Part shown: positions 8,992-17,620 of the stretch, piece after piece | Layout: each line of letters opens with the position of its first letter | How positions within the stretch are numbered: the first letter of the stretch is position 1 | NCBI RefSeq assembly: GCF_000238075.1 | Contig: NZ_JH414504.1 | Span: forward strand, 1-49,186 | Length of the DNA: 49,186 nucleotides | Source of the DNA: Oribacterium asaccharolyticum ACB7 | GTDB taxonomy: Bacteria > Bacillota > Clostridia > Lachnospirales > Lachnospiraceae | Direction: 5' to 3' | The notes under the pieces: model-generated | What the model saw: the letters and a program-made list of their open reading frames with translations, nothing else | What the model was told of the DNA's origin: nothing | Database searches by the model: none | Made by a program: the position numbers and the translations under genes

Positions 8992-9121
8992 CTGTGCAGG
9001 TTCGTTCCGGGGTAATCTGAACCCGTGGGTACTTGCGAAAAACAAAGGAACTGCAGTTTTTCGCTTAGTATCCCCTACTGGGCGAGGTTAGCGGGAGCGT
9101 GCCCCGGTAGGACCTGCACAG
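8992..9121 (+). ncRNA. Structured RNA candidate, multi-branch junction, family unknown
   Basis: A perfect 10-bp closing stem, CTGTGCAGGT (8992-9001) with ACCTGCACAG (9112-9121), encloses three hairpins. P2 is GGGT/ACCC (9010-9013, 9021-9024). P3 is GGG-TACT-T-GCGAAAAAC (9027-9043) with GTTTTTCGC-TT-AGTA-T-CCC (9056-9074), loop AAAGGAACTGCA. P4 is CTACTGGG (9075-9082) with CCCCGGTAG-type pairing (9103-9110, one G-U). The strand could not be proven; plus is assumed because an intrinsic terminator lies 51 bases downstream. I do not recognise 5S, SRP, tmRNA, RNase P or a known riboswitch. A 6S-like RNA is possible but unproven. Confidence 0.5.
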
Positions 9122-9172
9122 CAATTAAGAGCCATTTAGCTTTATTGTTATAATTTCCAAAATAATTCCCCA

Positions 9173-9205
9173 AAAAGCGTGAAGACACAGTATCTTCACG
9201 CTTTT
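9173..9205. terminator. Intrinsic terminator after the glucosidase/RNA region
   Basis: AAAAGCGTGAAGA (9173-9185) pairs perfectly with TCTTCACGCTTTT (9193-9205) over loop CACAGTA. The A and T tracts flank both sides, so it could act on either strand. The rest of the gene-free stretch to 9319 shows nothing else beyond the htrA ribosome binding site. Confidence 0.93.
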
Positions 9206-9319
9206 ACCATTTTTAAAACATATTTTCCTCCTAGTATAGCACTCGTTAAGAGAGAAAAAGAGGGAGCTTCTTAAAAGGAGAGGCTTCAAAAAATAAGTGG
9301 ATAAAGAGGAGGTATCAAT

Positions 9320-10576
9320 ATGAATAGAGGAAGAAAGTTTGCAGGGCTTGTTTTATCGGCTATGCTCTTCGGAACGGTAGCAGGAGGCACGATGGTAGGG
9401 GTAAATGCTCTATCCGACCAGTATCGTTCGGGGGTTCTTGCACAGGCGTCCAATGATGCGGGAGCCACAGTTTTTGGGGAGAATGCATCGAAGAACGATT
9501 CGCAGGGGAGCAGTGCACAGCAGTTAAATGCATCTTCCGCAAATAAGACTGCGGAGACAAGCGGGAGTGTTTCGGAAATTGCCAAAAATGCCATGCCCGA
9601 GGTGGTTTCCATTACCAATACCATTCGTTATCAGCAATACGGCTATACCATTTTCGGGCAGAGTGGGGAACAGGAGGCTGCTGCAAGCGGTTCCGGTGTC
9701 ATTATCGGAAAAAATGATACGGAGCTTCTGATTGTGACGAACAATCATGTAGTGGAGGATTCTACCGCGCTTTCCGTACAGTTTGTAGATGGAAAATCTT
9801 ATGATGCGGAGATTAAGGGAACGGACAGTGATGTCGATCTTGCCGTGATTGCCATTCCGCTTTCCTCCCTCTCCAAGGAGACCTTAAACAGCATTAGCTT
9901 TGCAAAATATGGCGATTCGGACAGTGTCAATGTCGGAGATCAGGTGGTTGCTATCGGAAATGCATTAGGCTACGGCCAATCTGTAACGACCGGCATTATA
10001 TCGGCTAAGAACAGAGACATTTCTACAGAGGGCGGGACGGAATCCGGTCTTTTGCAGACGGATGCGGCCATCAATCCCGGTAATTCCGGCGGAGCGCTTC
10101 TCAATATGAACGGGGAATTAATCGGCATCAATGTGGCAAAGTATTCCGATACTACAGTAGAGGGAATGGGATACTCTATTCCGTCGAAGAAGGTAAAGGA
10201 AATCGTGGAAGGTCTTTCCCAAAAAACGACCAGATCAAAGGTTAGTCAGGATGAAAAAGGCTATATCGGTATCCAAGGAAAAACGGTGGACAGCAGTATT
10301 GCGGAAGCCTACAACATGCCGAAGGGAATTTACATCTATAAACTCTTAACAGGAGAGGGAACGGATAATTCCGCTCTGCAGGAGAAGGACATCATTACAA
10401 AGTTTGACGGACAGTCTGTAGACAGTCTGGAAGAACTTTCCGGCCTTCTTTCCCGCTATAAGGCAGGAGAAAAGGTAGAGGTAACGGTACAGAGACTTTC
10501 CGGAAAGGGAGAGTATCAGGAGAAGACCGTTACGGTAACCCTGGGGAAGAATAGTCAAAATCCGGTGAAGGGTTAA
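9320..10576 (+). CDS. htrA: HtrA/DegP-family serine protease
   Basis: 418 residues. An N-terminal membrane anchor (about residues 7-27) and a Ser/Asn-rich linker lead into a trypsin-like domain with the triad H143 (TNNHVV), D173 (DVDLAVI) and S256 (NPGNSGGALLN). A single C-terminal PDZ domain follows (about residues 310-410, GIYIYKL then FDGQSVDSLEELSGLL). It would act outside the membrane in envelope protein quality control. The start is supported by AAGAGGAGG. It is monocistronic as far as can be seen, with a terminator upstream and a separate promoter downstream. Confidence 0.95.
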   Translation: MNRGRKFAGLVLSAMLFGTVAGGTMVGVNALSDQYRSGVLAQASNDAGATVFGENASKNDSQGSSAQQLNASSANKTAETSGSVSEIAKNAMPEVVSITNTIRYQQYGYTIFGQSGEQEAAASGSGVIIGKNDTELLIVTNNHVVEDSTALSVQFVDGKSYDAEIKGTDSDVDLAVIAIPLSSLSKETLNSISFAKYGDSDSVNVGDQVVAIGNALGYGQSVTTGIISAKNRDISTEGGTESGLLQTDAAINPGNSGGALLNMNGELIGINVAKYSDTTVEGMGYSIPSKKVKEIVEGLSQKTTRSKVSQDEKGYIGIQGKTVDSSIAEAYNMPKGIYIYKLLTGEGTDNSALQEKDIITKFDGQSVDSLEELSGLLSRYKAGEKVEVTVQRLSGKGEYQEKTVTVTLGKNSQNPVKG

Positions 10577-10613
10577 GCAATACTCCTCGATTTCCGAATA
10601 GTGGAATTTAACA

Positions 10614-10658
10614 GTGTGTGAAAAAAAGTGTGTGTAAAAAAATGTGTGTGTGAAAAAA
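10614..10658. repeat. Three imperfect GT/poly-A tandem units
   Basis: Three consecutive units of 14-16 bases, each GTGTGTG(TG) followed by 6-7 A, lie 13 bases upstream of the esterase promoter's -35 box. Both the dinucleotide and the A runs are slippage-prone, so length variation could alter promoter activity. Confidence 0.7.
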
Positions 10659-10670
10659 GCTGTAATTGGA

Positions 10671-10699
10671 TTGCAACTGCCTTCATAATTTGCTAGTAT
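10671..10699 (+). promoter_or_regulatory. Promoter of the esterase gene
   Basis: TTGCAA (10671-10676), 17 bases, TAGTAT (10694-10699). The predicted start near 10706 gives a leader of about 50 nt. Confidence 0.7.
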
Positions 10700-10757
10700 T
10701 ACAAATTATCGCTAAGAAAAACGGCTGTTAGTAAAAGCAAAAAGAAGGTTTAGAAAG

Positions 10758-11786
10758 ATGGAAGAAGCTCATTGGAAAGGAACAGAAAAGACACGACGGT
10801 TCCTTTTCATGGGCTTTTTTTCTTTGCTTATTTTATCCATAGGTTTTTTTATCGGGATGGGAGATTCCCTGGCCGGTGCCAAAAAACGGGATAAGGCGGC
10901 GCTTTCTTCCGTTTCGGGAGGATTAGCCGGAAAGAAAGAGACGTTTCATGAGTTCCTCTCTTACAGGAACGTTTCCTATCCTTCCGTTTATCCGAATCAT
11001 TTTTATGATGCCTATGTTTATCCTTCCAATAGGCGGGGGGAGGTTCTTGGAACGATTATCTATATCCATGGAGGAGGTTTTGTTTCCGGAACAAAAGACA
11101 TTGCCGGGGAAAATCCCTATTTTCTTACCTGGCTCAGGGCGGGCTTTCAGGTGATTTCCATAGATTATGCACTGGCGCCGGATTATCCCTATCCGACGGC
11201 GCTACATCAAATTTCTTATTGTGTGGAAGAACTTTTAAGACTGAAGGACAGTTTGGGAATAGACGAGAGAAAACTCATTTTTATGGGAGACAGTGCCGGA
11301 GCAAGTCTTGCCGGTCAGTTTATTTTAACGCAAGTGAATAAAGGGTATGGGAAGATGCTCGGGATTTCTCCGTTTATGGCTAAAAAAGGTGCTAAGATTT
11401 GTGCATTTATCTCTTTATCCGGCTTACTGGACGGTACGCGTTATCATAAGACGGGACTTCAGGAAAATGATGCCGCTTTTCTTTCCTGGGGACAGGCTTA
11501 TTTTCGGGATAAAAAATTTTACAGCGGAAAAAAAGCCGAAGAAACCAAACTGGAGGATTACCTGACAAAGGCTTTTCCACCTACTTTTTTGACGGACGGG
11601 AATATAGGTTCGTTTCGGAATCAGGCGGAAGATTTCAAGGGAAAATGCCGTGCTTTGGGAATTCCGGTATATACTTATTTTCCGGACGGAGAAATTCCGC
11701 ATGATTATGAACTTCGGGCAGGTTCCGAAGAAGCTGAAAAATCTTTGGAGAAACAAATTCATTTTGCGCGTTTTCTTCTTTCCTGA
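10758..11786 (+). CDS. Membrane-anchored alpha/beta-hydrolase (HSL-type esterase)
   Basis: 342 residues with one N-terminal membrane segment (about 17-36), so the catalytic domain is probably outside the cell. The oxyanion motif HGGG is at 104-107, the nucleophile elbow GDSAG has S179, and the likely partners are D280 (LTDGN) and H315 (IPHDYEL). This is the hormone-sensitive-lipase/carboxylesterase arrangement. Its place ahead of polysaccharide genes would fit removal of acetyl groups from a surface polymer, but that is inference; substrate is unknown. Confidence 0.85.
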   Translation: MEEAHWKGTEKTRRFLFMGFFSLLILSIGFFIGMGDSLAGAKKRDKAALSSVSGGLAGKKETFHEFLSYRNVSYPSVYPNHFYDAYVYPSNRRGEVLGTIIYIHGGGFVSGTKDIAGENPYFLTWLRAGFQVISIDYALAPDYPYPTALHQISYCVEELLRLKDSLGIDERKLIFMGDSAGASLAGQFILTQVNKGYGKMLGISPFMAKKGAKICAFISLSGLLDGTRYHKTGLQENDAAFLSWGQAYFRDKKFYSGKKAEETKLEDYLTKAFPPTFLTDGNIGSFRNQAEDFKGKCRALGIPVYTYFPDGEIPHDYELRAGSEEAEKSLEKQIHFARFLLS

Positions 11787-11797
11787 AACGGGAATGC

Positions 11798-11826
11798 TTT
11801 TCAAGCCGGCATTCCTATTGTATAAT
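11798..11826 (+). promoter_or_regulatory. Promoter placed for a leaderless mRNA
   Basis: TTTTCA (11798-11803), 17 bases, TATAAT (11821-11826). The start codon of the next gene is at 11834, so transcription should begin at or within a base or two of the ATG. The -35 lies in the loop of a GGAATGC/GCATTCC stem (11791-11815) that may help end the esterase transcript. Confidence 0.55.
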
Positions 11827-11833
11827 CTTCCCT

Positions 11834-13249
11834 ATGATTAAAGACATTCAAAAACAATTAAATCATTTACAGGTGCTGTTAGATGCTGCGGTCTTAGCAT
11901 TTTCTTACGCTTTTGCGTGGTACTTTGCCATAAAAAATCCGATTTTTCCTGAGGGGCACGGGGTGCTTTCACCCAGGTTTTATTTTTCTGTCATGATTCC
12001 GCTTATTCCGGCCTATTTATTCCTGTATTGGATTTTGAGACTGTATAAACCGATGCGGACGATAAGGATGAAGACTGCCTTTTTCCGAATCCTGCAGAGT
12101 AATTCCGTGGGACTTCTTCTTTCCGCATCCATTCTTTTCGCTTTTCGTAAAAGCGGCTATTTTGAACATTACTCCACAAGGATGCTGGGCTTTTTTTATG
12201 TTTTCTCGATTTTCTTCACCACGGCGGAAAGATACTTTTTACGGAAAGTTCTCTCCGCACTGCGGAAGAATGGTTTTAATCAGAAACATATTATTTTGGT
12301 GGGATTTTCTCCGGTTTCGGATCGCTTCATTGATCTTTGCAAGAAAAATCCGGATTGGGGCTACCATATTTACGGTGTTGTGGATGACCTGGCAGAACCG
12401 GGGGCGTCTTACAGGGGAATTTCCGTAATAGGCGGAATTAAGATGCTCGGAGATTTGCTTTCTACGAATACGATTGATGAAATTGCCATCACCTTGCCGC
12501 TGGCGGCTTACGAGAAGCTTCCCGGTATTGTTTCGACTTGTGAAAAGTCGGGAGTACATACAAAGTTTATTCCGGACTATCAGCAATTTATTCATTCCAA
12601 GCCGATTGCAGAGGATATGGACGGCTTACCGATTATTAATATTCGAAATGTACCCCTGACCGATCCGATGAATGCCATCTTGAAGCGTTGGATCGATATT
12701 TTCGGTTCTCTGGTGGGAATTGTTCTTTTCGGCCCATTGATGCTTGTTGTAGCTGCTCTCATTAAGTTGAGCTCTCCGGGACCCATTATTTTTAAACAGG
12801 AGAGGGTAGGCTTACACAACAGACCTTTTATGATGTATAAGTTCCGCTCTATGGGAGTGCAGAAGGCGGAAGAGGAGAAGAAGGCATGGACGGTGAAGGG
12901 AGATCCCAGAGTTACTTGGATTGGGAAAATTATCCGAAAAACTTCCATTGATGAATTGCCGCAGTTCTTTAATGTTTTAAAAGGAGATATGTCTCTGATC
13001 GGTCCGAGACCGGAAAGAACGCAGTTTGTGGAAATGTTTAAAGAGCAGATTCCCCGTTATATGATTAAGCATCAGGTTCGTCCCGGTATGACGGGGTGGG
13101 CACAGGTGAACGGCTTTCGGGGTGATACATCCATTACCGGCAGAATTCAATGTGATTTATGGTATATCGAGAACTGGAGCTTAAGTCTGGACATTAAAAT
13201 CCTTTTTTTAACGCTATGGAAAGGATTTGTTAACAAAAATGCCTATTAA
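11834..13249 (+). CDS. Polyprenyl-phosphate sugar-1-phosphate transferase (WcaJ/CpsE type)
   Basis: 471 residues. About four N-terminal membrane helices (to about residue 120) are followed by a nucleotide-binding-like middle domain (HIILVGFSPVSDRF) and a C-terminal bacterial sugar-transferase domain. That domain opens with a membrane hairpin (KRWIDIFGSLVGIVLFGPLM) and contains PGPIIFKQERVG, MYKFRSM, IDELPQFFNVLKGDMSLIGP and RPGMTGWAQVNG. It should load the first sugar phosphate onto undecaprenyl phosphate to begin a surface polysaccharide. No ribosome binding site precedes the ATG (context tcttccctATG), in keeping with a leaderless transcript. Confidence 0.93.
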   Translation: MIKDIQKQLNHLQVLLDAAVLAFSYAFAWYFAIKNPIFPEGHGVLSPRFYFSVMIPLIPAYLFLYWILRLYKPMRTIRMKTAFFRILQSNSVGLLLSASILFAFRKSGYFEHYSTRMLGFFYVFSIFFTTAERYFLRKVLSALRKNGFNQKHIILVGFSPVSDRFIDLCKKNPDWGYHIYGVVDDLAEPGASYRGISVIGGIKMLGDLLSTNTIDEIAITLPLAAYEKLPGIVSTCEKSGVHTKFIPDYQQFIHSKPIAEDMDGLPIINIRNVPLTDPMNAILKRWIDIFGSLVGIVLFGPLMLVVAALIKLSSPGPIIFKQERVGLHNRPFMMYKFRSMGVQKAEEEKKAWTVKGDPRVTWIGKIIRKTSIDELPQFFNVLKGDMSLIGPRPERTQFVEMFKEQIPRYMIKHQVRPGMTGWAQVNGFRGDTSITGRIQCDLWYIENWSLSLDIKILFLTLWKGFVNKNAY

Positions 13250-13263
13250 TTCTGTCGCATTTT

Positions 13264-13273
13264 GTGGTATGAT
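13264..13273 (+). promoter_or_regulatory. Extended -10 promoter of the LCP gene
   Basis: TGTGGTATGAT contains TG-n-TATGAT with no good -35. A perfect 16-bp palindrome, TTTCGGATATCCGAAA, at 13350-13365 lies between it and the GGGAGG ribosome binding site and may be a regulator site or mRNA hairpin. Confidence 0.45.
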
Positions 13274-13389
13274 ACCTTATCGTTCATTTTGCGGTAGCAG
13301 GGATAAGGATTAGGAAAGCTCTTTTAAAAGGATGATGAGGCAGACAGGCTTTCGGATATCCGAAAAAGAGAACTCTTGGGAGGTAGACT

Positions 13390-15084
13390 TTGGCATTAGA
13401 GCAGAATAGGGGGAGTAGAAAGCCCCATGGCGAGCTACTTAAGGAAAAGACGGAAAAAGCAAAGCAGATAGAAGCAGGGAAACGCGCATCTTATATTGTG
13501 ACCCTTCCGGAAGAAAAAAGGGAAGAAAAGAAGGAAACGAAAAGGAAGATTGACAATCTGGATGTTCTGCAGATGAATACGGCAAGAGATATAGAAGGCG
13601 AGCTGGATGAGGTCTACAGTAAGAAAGAGAAAAGAAAGAAGTCTCTTTGGAAGAAGATTCTTCTTCTCTCCGTGATTGAAATTCTGACCTTGGTGATGAT
13701 TGTTTGTGCGGGTTATGTGGTTCGTTACATGAATATCAAGCCGGAAGTGCAATTCAACATCAAAAATGTCAAGAATCAAAACATTGACGTGACAAAGCAG
13801 GAGCAAATGCAGGGCTATTGGACCATTGCCGTTTTTGGTGTAGACAGTCGTGACGGCGGTGTCGGAAGAGGAGCAAATGCCGATGTGCAGCTCATTGTAT
13901 GTATTGACAGAGCGACCGGTGCGGTGAAACTGGCATCCGTCTTTAGAGATACTTATTTAAACCTTGCAGCAGGATCCCGCTTTGCAAAGATTAACGAAGC
14001 CTATGCAGACGGCGGCCCCGAGCAGGCGGTTGCCGCATTAAATAAAAATTTGGATTTGGATATTGAGCATTATGCAACCTTTAACTGGCGTGCGGTTGCC
14101 GACGTGATTACGATGCTTGGCGGCGTGGATATCGATATCACGGAAAAAGAATTCAAATATATGAATGCTTATATTCATGAGACCAGTATTGAATCAAAGG
14201 TCAATGTAAAGAATCCTGCCGCGGAATATATTAAAAAACCGGGGATGCAGCATCTGGACGGTGTACAGGCTGTGGCTTATGCAAGACTCCGTTATATGGA
14301 TGACGACTTTACAAGAACAAAGAGGCAGAGAGAAGTGATTTCTCAGGTGCTGGATAAGGCGAAGAAGGCGGATCTGGCGACACTGACCAATGTTATTGAC
14401 ACCGTTCTTCCGCAAATTGCCTTTAATGTGGATGTTGGGGATATTTTGGAACTAGCTAAAGGTGTCAACAAGTACAATATTGTCGGTTCGGAAGGATTCC
14501 CCTATGACTTGCGTACGCAGATGATGGGGAAGAAGGGAGACTGCGTTATTCCGCTTTCTTTAGCTTCCAACGTGACAAAGCTCCATGAGTATCTCTTCGG
14601 CGATGAGAATTACAAGCCGAGTTCGGCAGTTTGGACCTTTAGCGATAAGATTGCGTCCGATGCACAAAGTTATAAGAACGGAGGCGGTGAAGAAGGCTCG
14701 AAGAAGAAGTCCAAGCACAGTGATGATGAGGACGAGGAGACAAAGAAGAGCGAAACAAAGAAAAAGAAGGGAGAATCCGAATCCGAGTCCGAGTCTGAGA
14801 CCAAGAAAAAGAAGGCGGAAACCGATGCGGACGGAAATCTCATAGAGACTACAAAATCTTCCGGCGGTAAGAAGGAAACAGAGGAAAGCAAGTCCGGAAA
14901 GAGTACGGAGGAAAGTAAATCGCAAGGCCCGACTTCAGAAACGAAGACGACTGGTGAGGAAACGAAGAAGAATAGCGAAGAAAGCAAAAAATCCGAAACT
15001 GCTTCTCAGGAGCCCAGTATCGGAAAGGGGCCGGATGAGGCCACCGGCAGTGACGATAACGGTCCCGGAAATATTGTAGAATAG
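13390..15084 (+). CDS. LytR-CpsA-Psr (LCP) family cell-wall ligase
   Basis: 564 residues starting at TTG 13390, supported by GGGAGG six bases upstream. Layout: a basic Lys/Glu-rich cytoplasmic region to about residue 88, one membrane helix (about 90-112), the LCP domain (about 145-330) and a tail. Signature residues include VFRDTYLNL with R186-D187, YARLRYMDDDFTRTKRQR near 296-313 and FGVDSRDG near 152. LCP enzymes transfer polymers from undecaprenyl pyrophosphate to peptidoglycan, which matches the flanking sugar transferase and polymerase genes. From about residue 430 the tail is low-complexity Lys/Glu/Ser/Thr (SESESESE, TEESK repeats), presumably extracellular and wall-embedded. Confidence 0.93.
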   Translation: MALEQNRGSRKPHGELLKEKTEKAKQIEAGKRASYIVTLPEEKREEKKETKRKIDNLDVLQMNTARDIEGELDEVYSKKEKRKKSLWKKILLLSVIEILTLVMIVCAGYVVRYMNIKPEVQFNIKNVKNQNIDVTKQEQMQGYWTIAVFGVDSRDGGVGRGANADVQLIVCIDRATGAVKLASVFRDTYLNLAAGSRFAKINEAYADGGPEQAVAALNKNLDLDIEHYATFNWRAVADVITMLGGVDIDITEKEFKYMNAYIHETSIESKVNVKNPAAEYIKKPGMQHLDGVQAVAYARLRYMDDDFTRTKRQREVISQVLDKAKKADLATLTNVIDTVLPQIAFNVDVGDILELAKGVNKYNIVGSEGFPYDLRTQMMGKKGDCVIPLSLASNVTKLHEYLFGDENYKPSSAVWTFSDKIASDAQSYKNGGGEEGSKKKSKHSDDEDEETKKSETKKKKGESESESESETKKKKAETDADGNLIETTKSSGGKKETEESKSGKSTEESKSQGPTSETKTTGEETKKNSEESKKSETASQEPSIGKGPDEATGSDDNGPGNIVE

Positions 15085-15134
15085 CAAGAGAAGATGCTTT
15101 TTGCATGGTACTTGCAGGGAATAAAAAGAAGAGT

Positions 15135-15170
15135 AAGCAAGTGTCGCAGGAAAATAGCTGACACTTGCTT
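15135..15170 (+). terminator. Stem-loop after the LCP gene
   Basis: AAGCAAGTGTC (15135-15145) pairs perfectly with GACACTTGCTT (15160-15170) over a 14-nt loop. There is no T tract (CTTGCAAAA follows), so it may be a weak terminator or an mRNA processing or stability element between the two polysaccharide genes. Confidence 0.5.
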
Positions 15171-15219
15171 CTTGCAAAATGAAGAAAAATAAAGAACACA
15201 GGAAAAGCGGAGAAGAATC

Positions 15220-16863
15220 ATGGACGCAGTAGCAGTGAAAGTGCAGACAAAGGAAGAAAGAGATTTTTACAGGATAGCGGAAGGAATCAGTCTCCTTTAC
15301 CTCGGAGTCATCTTCCTGATTTATCCCTTTTATTTTAGAAACGGATATTTTGATATTTTACAGGCTAAGTTCAGTTTTTTCTGGATTTCTTCTTTAGCTT
15401 ATTCAGCGATTATGACGCTTTTTCTTCTTTTATATGCTTTTACGCTGAAGAAAGAAGAAAGAAGCCGGATTTATACGAAATTGTTTTTTAGAGTGGAGGA
15501 TGGAAGAAAGAAGCTTTTTCTCCCTACGGATGTTTTTTTTCTGATTTTAATTGCAATTTATTGCATTTCCATGTTTCTTTCGGGCTATATTTATGAGACC
15601 TGGTGGGGAAGCACGGGAAGGTTTATGGGAACTTTTACCTGGCTCTTATTGTTTTTGGATTATTTTTTCTTAACGCGCTTCTATCACTTTAAGAAGGGAC
15701 ATCTTGTGATTTTTTCCCTTTCCGTTTTCTTACAGGCCTGCTGGGGAATTAGTGATTTCTTTTGGATGAATCTTTTCCATTTTTTTGATGGTGTGGATAA
15801 TAAAGGTCTGTGGTCTACCTTTGCGGGCGGAGTGGGAAATATTAACGGCTATACTTCCCTGATGATCAGCTATACAGGGCTTTATGCCGGTCTTTATCTT
15901 AAGGGAAAAGATGGAAAGTGGAGCCTGCTTTTTCTTCTGATGTATATGTTTACCTTGCTTGCTGCCATGTACGGGATGAGTGATAACGCGGTATTCGCCC
16001 TTTTTGTGCTTTTCCTGGCGCTTCCCTTTTTCTGTTTTCGAAAAAAAGAGGTTCTGCTTCAATGCATAGACCTGTATCTTGCATTTTTCCTGACAATGAA
16101 GCTCGCTGTATATCTGATTCCCGCGGAAGGGACATCCTATGAGCTGGGAGATAAGGGGTTCTTCTTGCAGCTTGGCTATACTGCCCTTCCTTTTTTGGCC
16201 ATTCCTGTTCTGGGACTGCTTCGGCTTCTTGTGATGAAGCTTCGGGATGAAGCGGTGCAGAAGCTTTTACGGCCGCTGTATTACGCCTTATTTTGTTTCA
16301 TCCTGTGCGGAGTTATTTTTGTATTTTATGATGCCAATGTTTCGCATAAGCTTGCTTTTCTTGCTAATTACAGAAATTATTTTCTTTTTGATGATGCCTG
16401 GGGATCGGGAAGAGGTTTCATCTGGAAGATGGGGCTGGACTTTTTTATGAACAAAATGCCTTTGTGGCAGAGAATCTTCGGATACGGACCGGACAGCTAT
16501 TATATGCTGACCAACGACCACTATAAGTTTGAAGTCAGTCAAAGTGCCTTTGGCGCGATTGATAATATCCACAATGAGTATCTCAATATTCTGCTGACCA
16601 TAGGAATGGCCGGATTGATTGCCTATTTTCTTTTTATATTCTTCTCCTTAAAGACGCTTTGGGAGAAGGATCGGGAAGGGGAGGAGAGTTTTTCCGGAAC
16701 CGTCTTTCCTTTTGCGACAGGAATAGCCCTTCTCTGCTATCTGGGACAGGCAGTCATCAATATTGCAGTGCCTATTGTTTTACCGATTGTTTTTATTCTG
16801 TTTTTCTTAGGGCTCGGCACAAAGTGTCGGGCGCAGGAGTGCTCGGATGGTACTGCCTCCTAG
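15220..16863 (+). CDS. O-antigen ligase/polymerase-like membrane protein
   Basis: 547 residues with about eleven to twelve hydrophobic segments. The large loop near residues 405-460 has the family hallmark GYGPDSYYML followed by HNEYLNILLTIGMAGLIAYFLF, the Wzy_C/WaaL pattern. It is the likely polymerase or ligase for the polymer begun by the upstream sugar transferase and attached by the LCP protein. No glycosyltransferase genes lie nearby, so the rest of the pathway must be elsewhere. Confidence 0.85.
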   Translation: MDAVAVKVQTKEERDFYRIAEGISLLYLGVIFLIYPFYFRNGYFDILQAKFSFFWISSLAYSAIMTLFLLLYAFTLKKEERSRIYTKLFFRVEDGRKKLFLPTDVFFLILIAIYCISMFLSGYIYETWWGSTGRFMGTFTWLLLFLDYFFLTRFYHFKKGHLVIFSLSVFLQACWGISDFFWMNLFHFFDGVDNKGLWSTFAGGVGNINGYTSLMISYTGLYAGLYLKGKDGKWSLLFLLMYMFTLLAAMYGMSDNAVFALFVLFLALPFFCFRKKEVLLQCIDLYLAFFLTMKLAVYLIPAEGTSYELGDKGFFLQLGYTALPFLAIPVLGLLRLLVMKLRDEAVQKLLRPLYYALFCFILCGVIFVFYDANVSHKLAFLANYRNYFLFDDAWGSGRGFIWKMGLDFFMNKMPLWQRIFGYGPDSYYMLTNDHYKFEVSQSAFGAIDNIHNEYLNILLTIGMAGLIAYFLFIFFSLKTLWEKDREGEESFSGTVFPFATGIALLCYLGQAVINIAVPIVLPIVFILFFLGLGTKCRAQECSDGTAS

Positions 16864-16924
16864 GGAATAGAGTGATTTTTTGATTCTTTATATAGAAAGA
16901 GGAAAGCAGCCTCTTTTCAGGCGA

Positions 16925-16971
16925 AAGAAGCGGGACTGTTCCGATGGTTTATCGGAACAGTCCCGCTTCTT
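16925..16971. terminator. 21-bp perfect stem-loop between convergent genes
   Basis: A 21-base left arm (16925-16945, GC-rich core GCGGGACTGTTCCG) and its exact complement (16951-16971) enclose loop GGTTT. It lies between the convergent polymerase and hpf genes and likely stops transcription from both sides, although neither side has a long T tract. Confidence 0.8.
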
Positions 16972-17040
16972 CTCTATCTCTTTATGATTTCTAAGCTGAA
17001 TTTTCTTTGGAAGATGATGCTAACGAAAATCGTTCAACTT

Positions 17041-17568
17041 TTATTCTTCCGGCTCAATCAGACCGTAACTCTTTGCCTTACGCTTATAAACAACATTGAC
17101 TTTTCCGGTATCTCCGTTTAAGAAAACGAAGAAGTTGTGTCCTAAGAGCTCCATCTGTAAGCATGCTTCTTCCGGTGTCATGGGTTTTAAATCAATCTGC
17201 TTTGTACGAACGATTTTGATTTCTTCCTCATCATAGCTTTCCTGTTCTTCCAGGAATTCCGGAGTGAAAGAGGAGGACTGATGTCTGGCTACCAGCTTAT
17301 CCTTGTACTTTCGAATCTGTCTTTCCAGAACATCTACGACAAGGTCGATGGACTGGTACATATCCTCGGTAGATTCTTCGGCACGGATTACGCTGCCCTT
17401 CACAGGAATGGTAACCTCAATTTTCTGCAAATCCTTCTGCGTGGAAAGGGTTACGTTGCAAGGGGTATCCGCCTGGAAAAACTTATCGAGTTTTCCGAGC
17501 TTCTTCTCCACCATATTCTTTAACCCTTCTGTGAGACTAATGGTTCTTCCTGTAATGCTAAATTTCAT
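17041..17568 (-). CDS. hpf: Long-form ribosome hibernation promoting factor
   Basis: 175 residues, starting at the minus-strand ATG (17568-17566) preceded by AAGGAAGG. An upstream in-frame ATG would extend into promoter DNA. The N-terminal HPF domain (MKFSITGRTISLTEGLKN) binds the 30S decoding region. A linker leads to the C-terminal dimerisation domain (about 118-175, MTPEEACLQMELLGHNFFVF, GKVNVVYKRK) that pairs two 70S ribosomes into a 100S particle. It is divergently transcribed from secA, as in many Firmicutes. Confidence 0.96.
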   Translation of the reverse strand: MKFSITGRTISLTEGLKNMVEKKLGKLDKFFQADTPCNVTLSTQKDLQKIEVTIPVKGSVIRAEESTEDMYQSIDLVVDVLERQIRKYKDKLVARHQSSSFTPEFLEEQESYDEEEIKIVRTKQIDLKPMTPEEACLQMELLGHNFFVFLNGDTGKVNVVYKRKAKSYGLIEPEE

Positions 17569-17620
17569 AAACGAATCCTTCCTTTCTTTTTCTTTTAAGA
17601 AGAAGATTCTTCTTGTACAT

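Noticed and set aside
8992..9121. Miniature transposable element reading of the structured segment
   Set aside because: The 10-bp terminal repeats would fit, but flanking bases show no target-site duplication and the internal hairpins are better explained as RNA structure.
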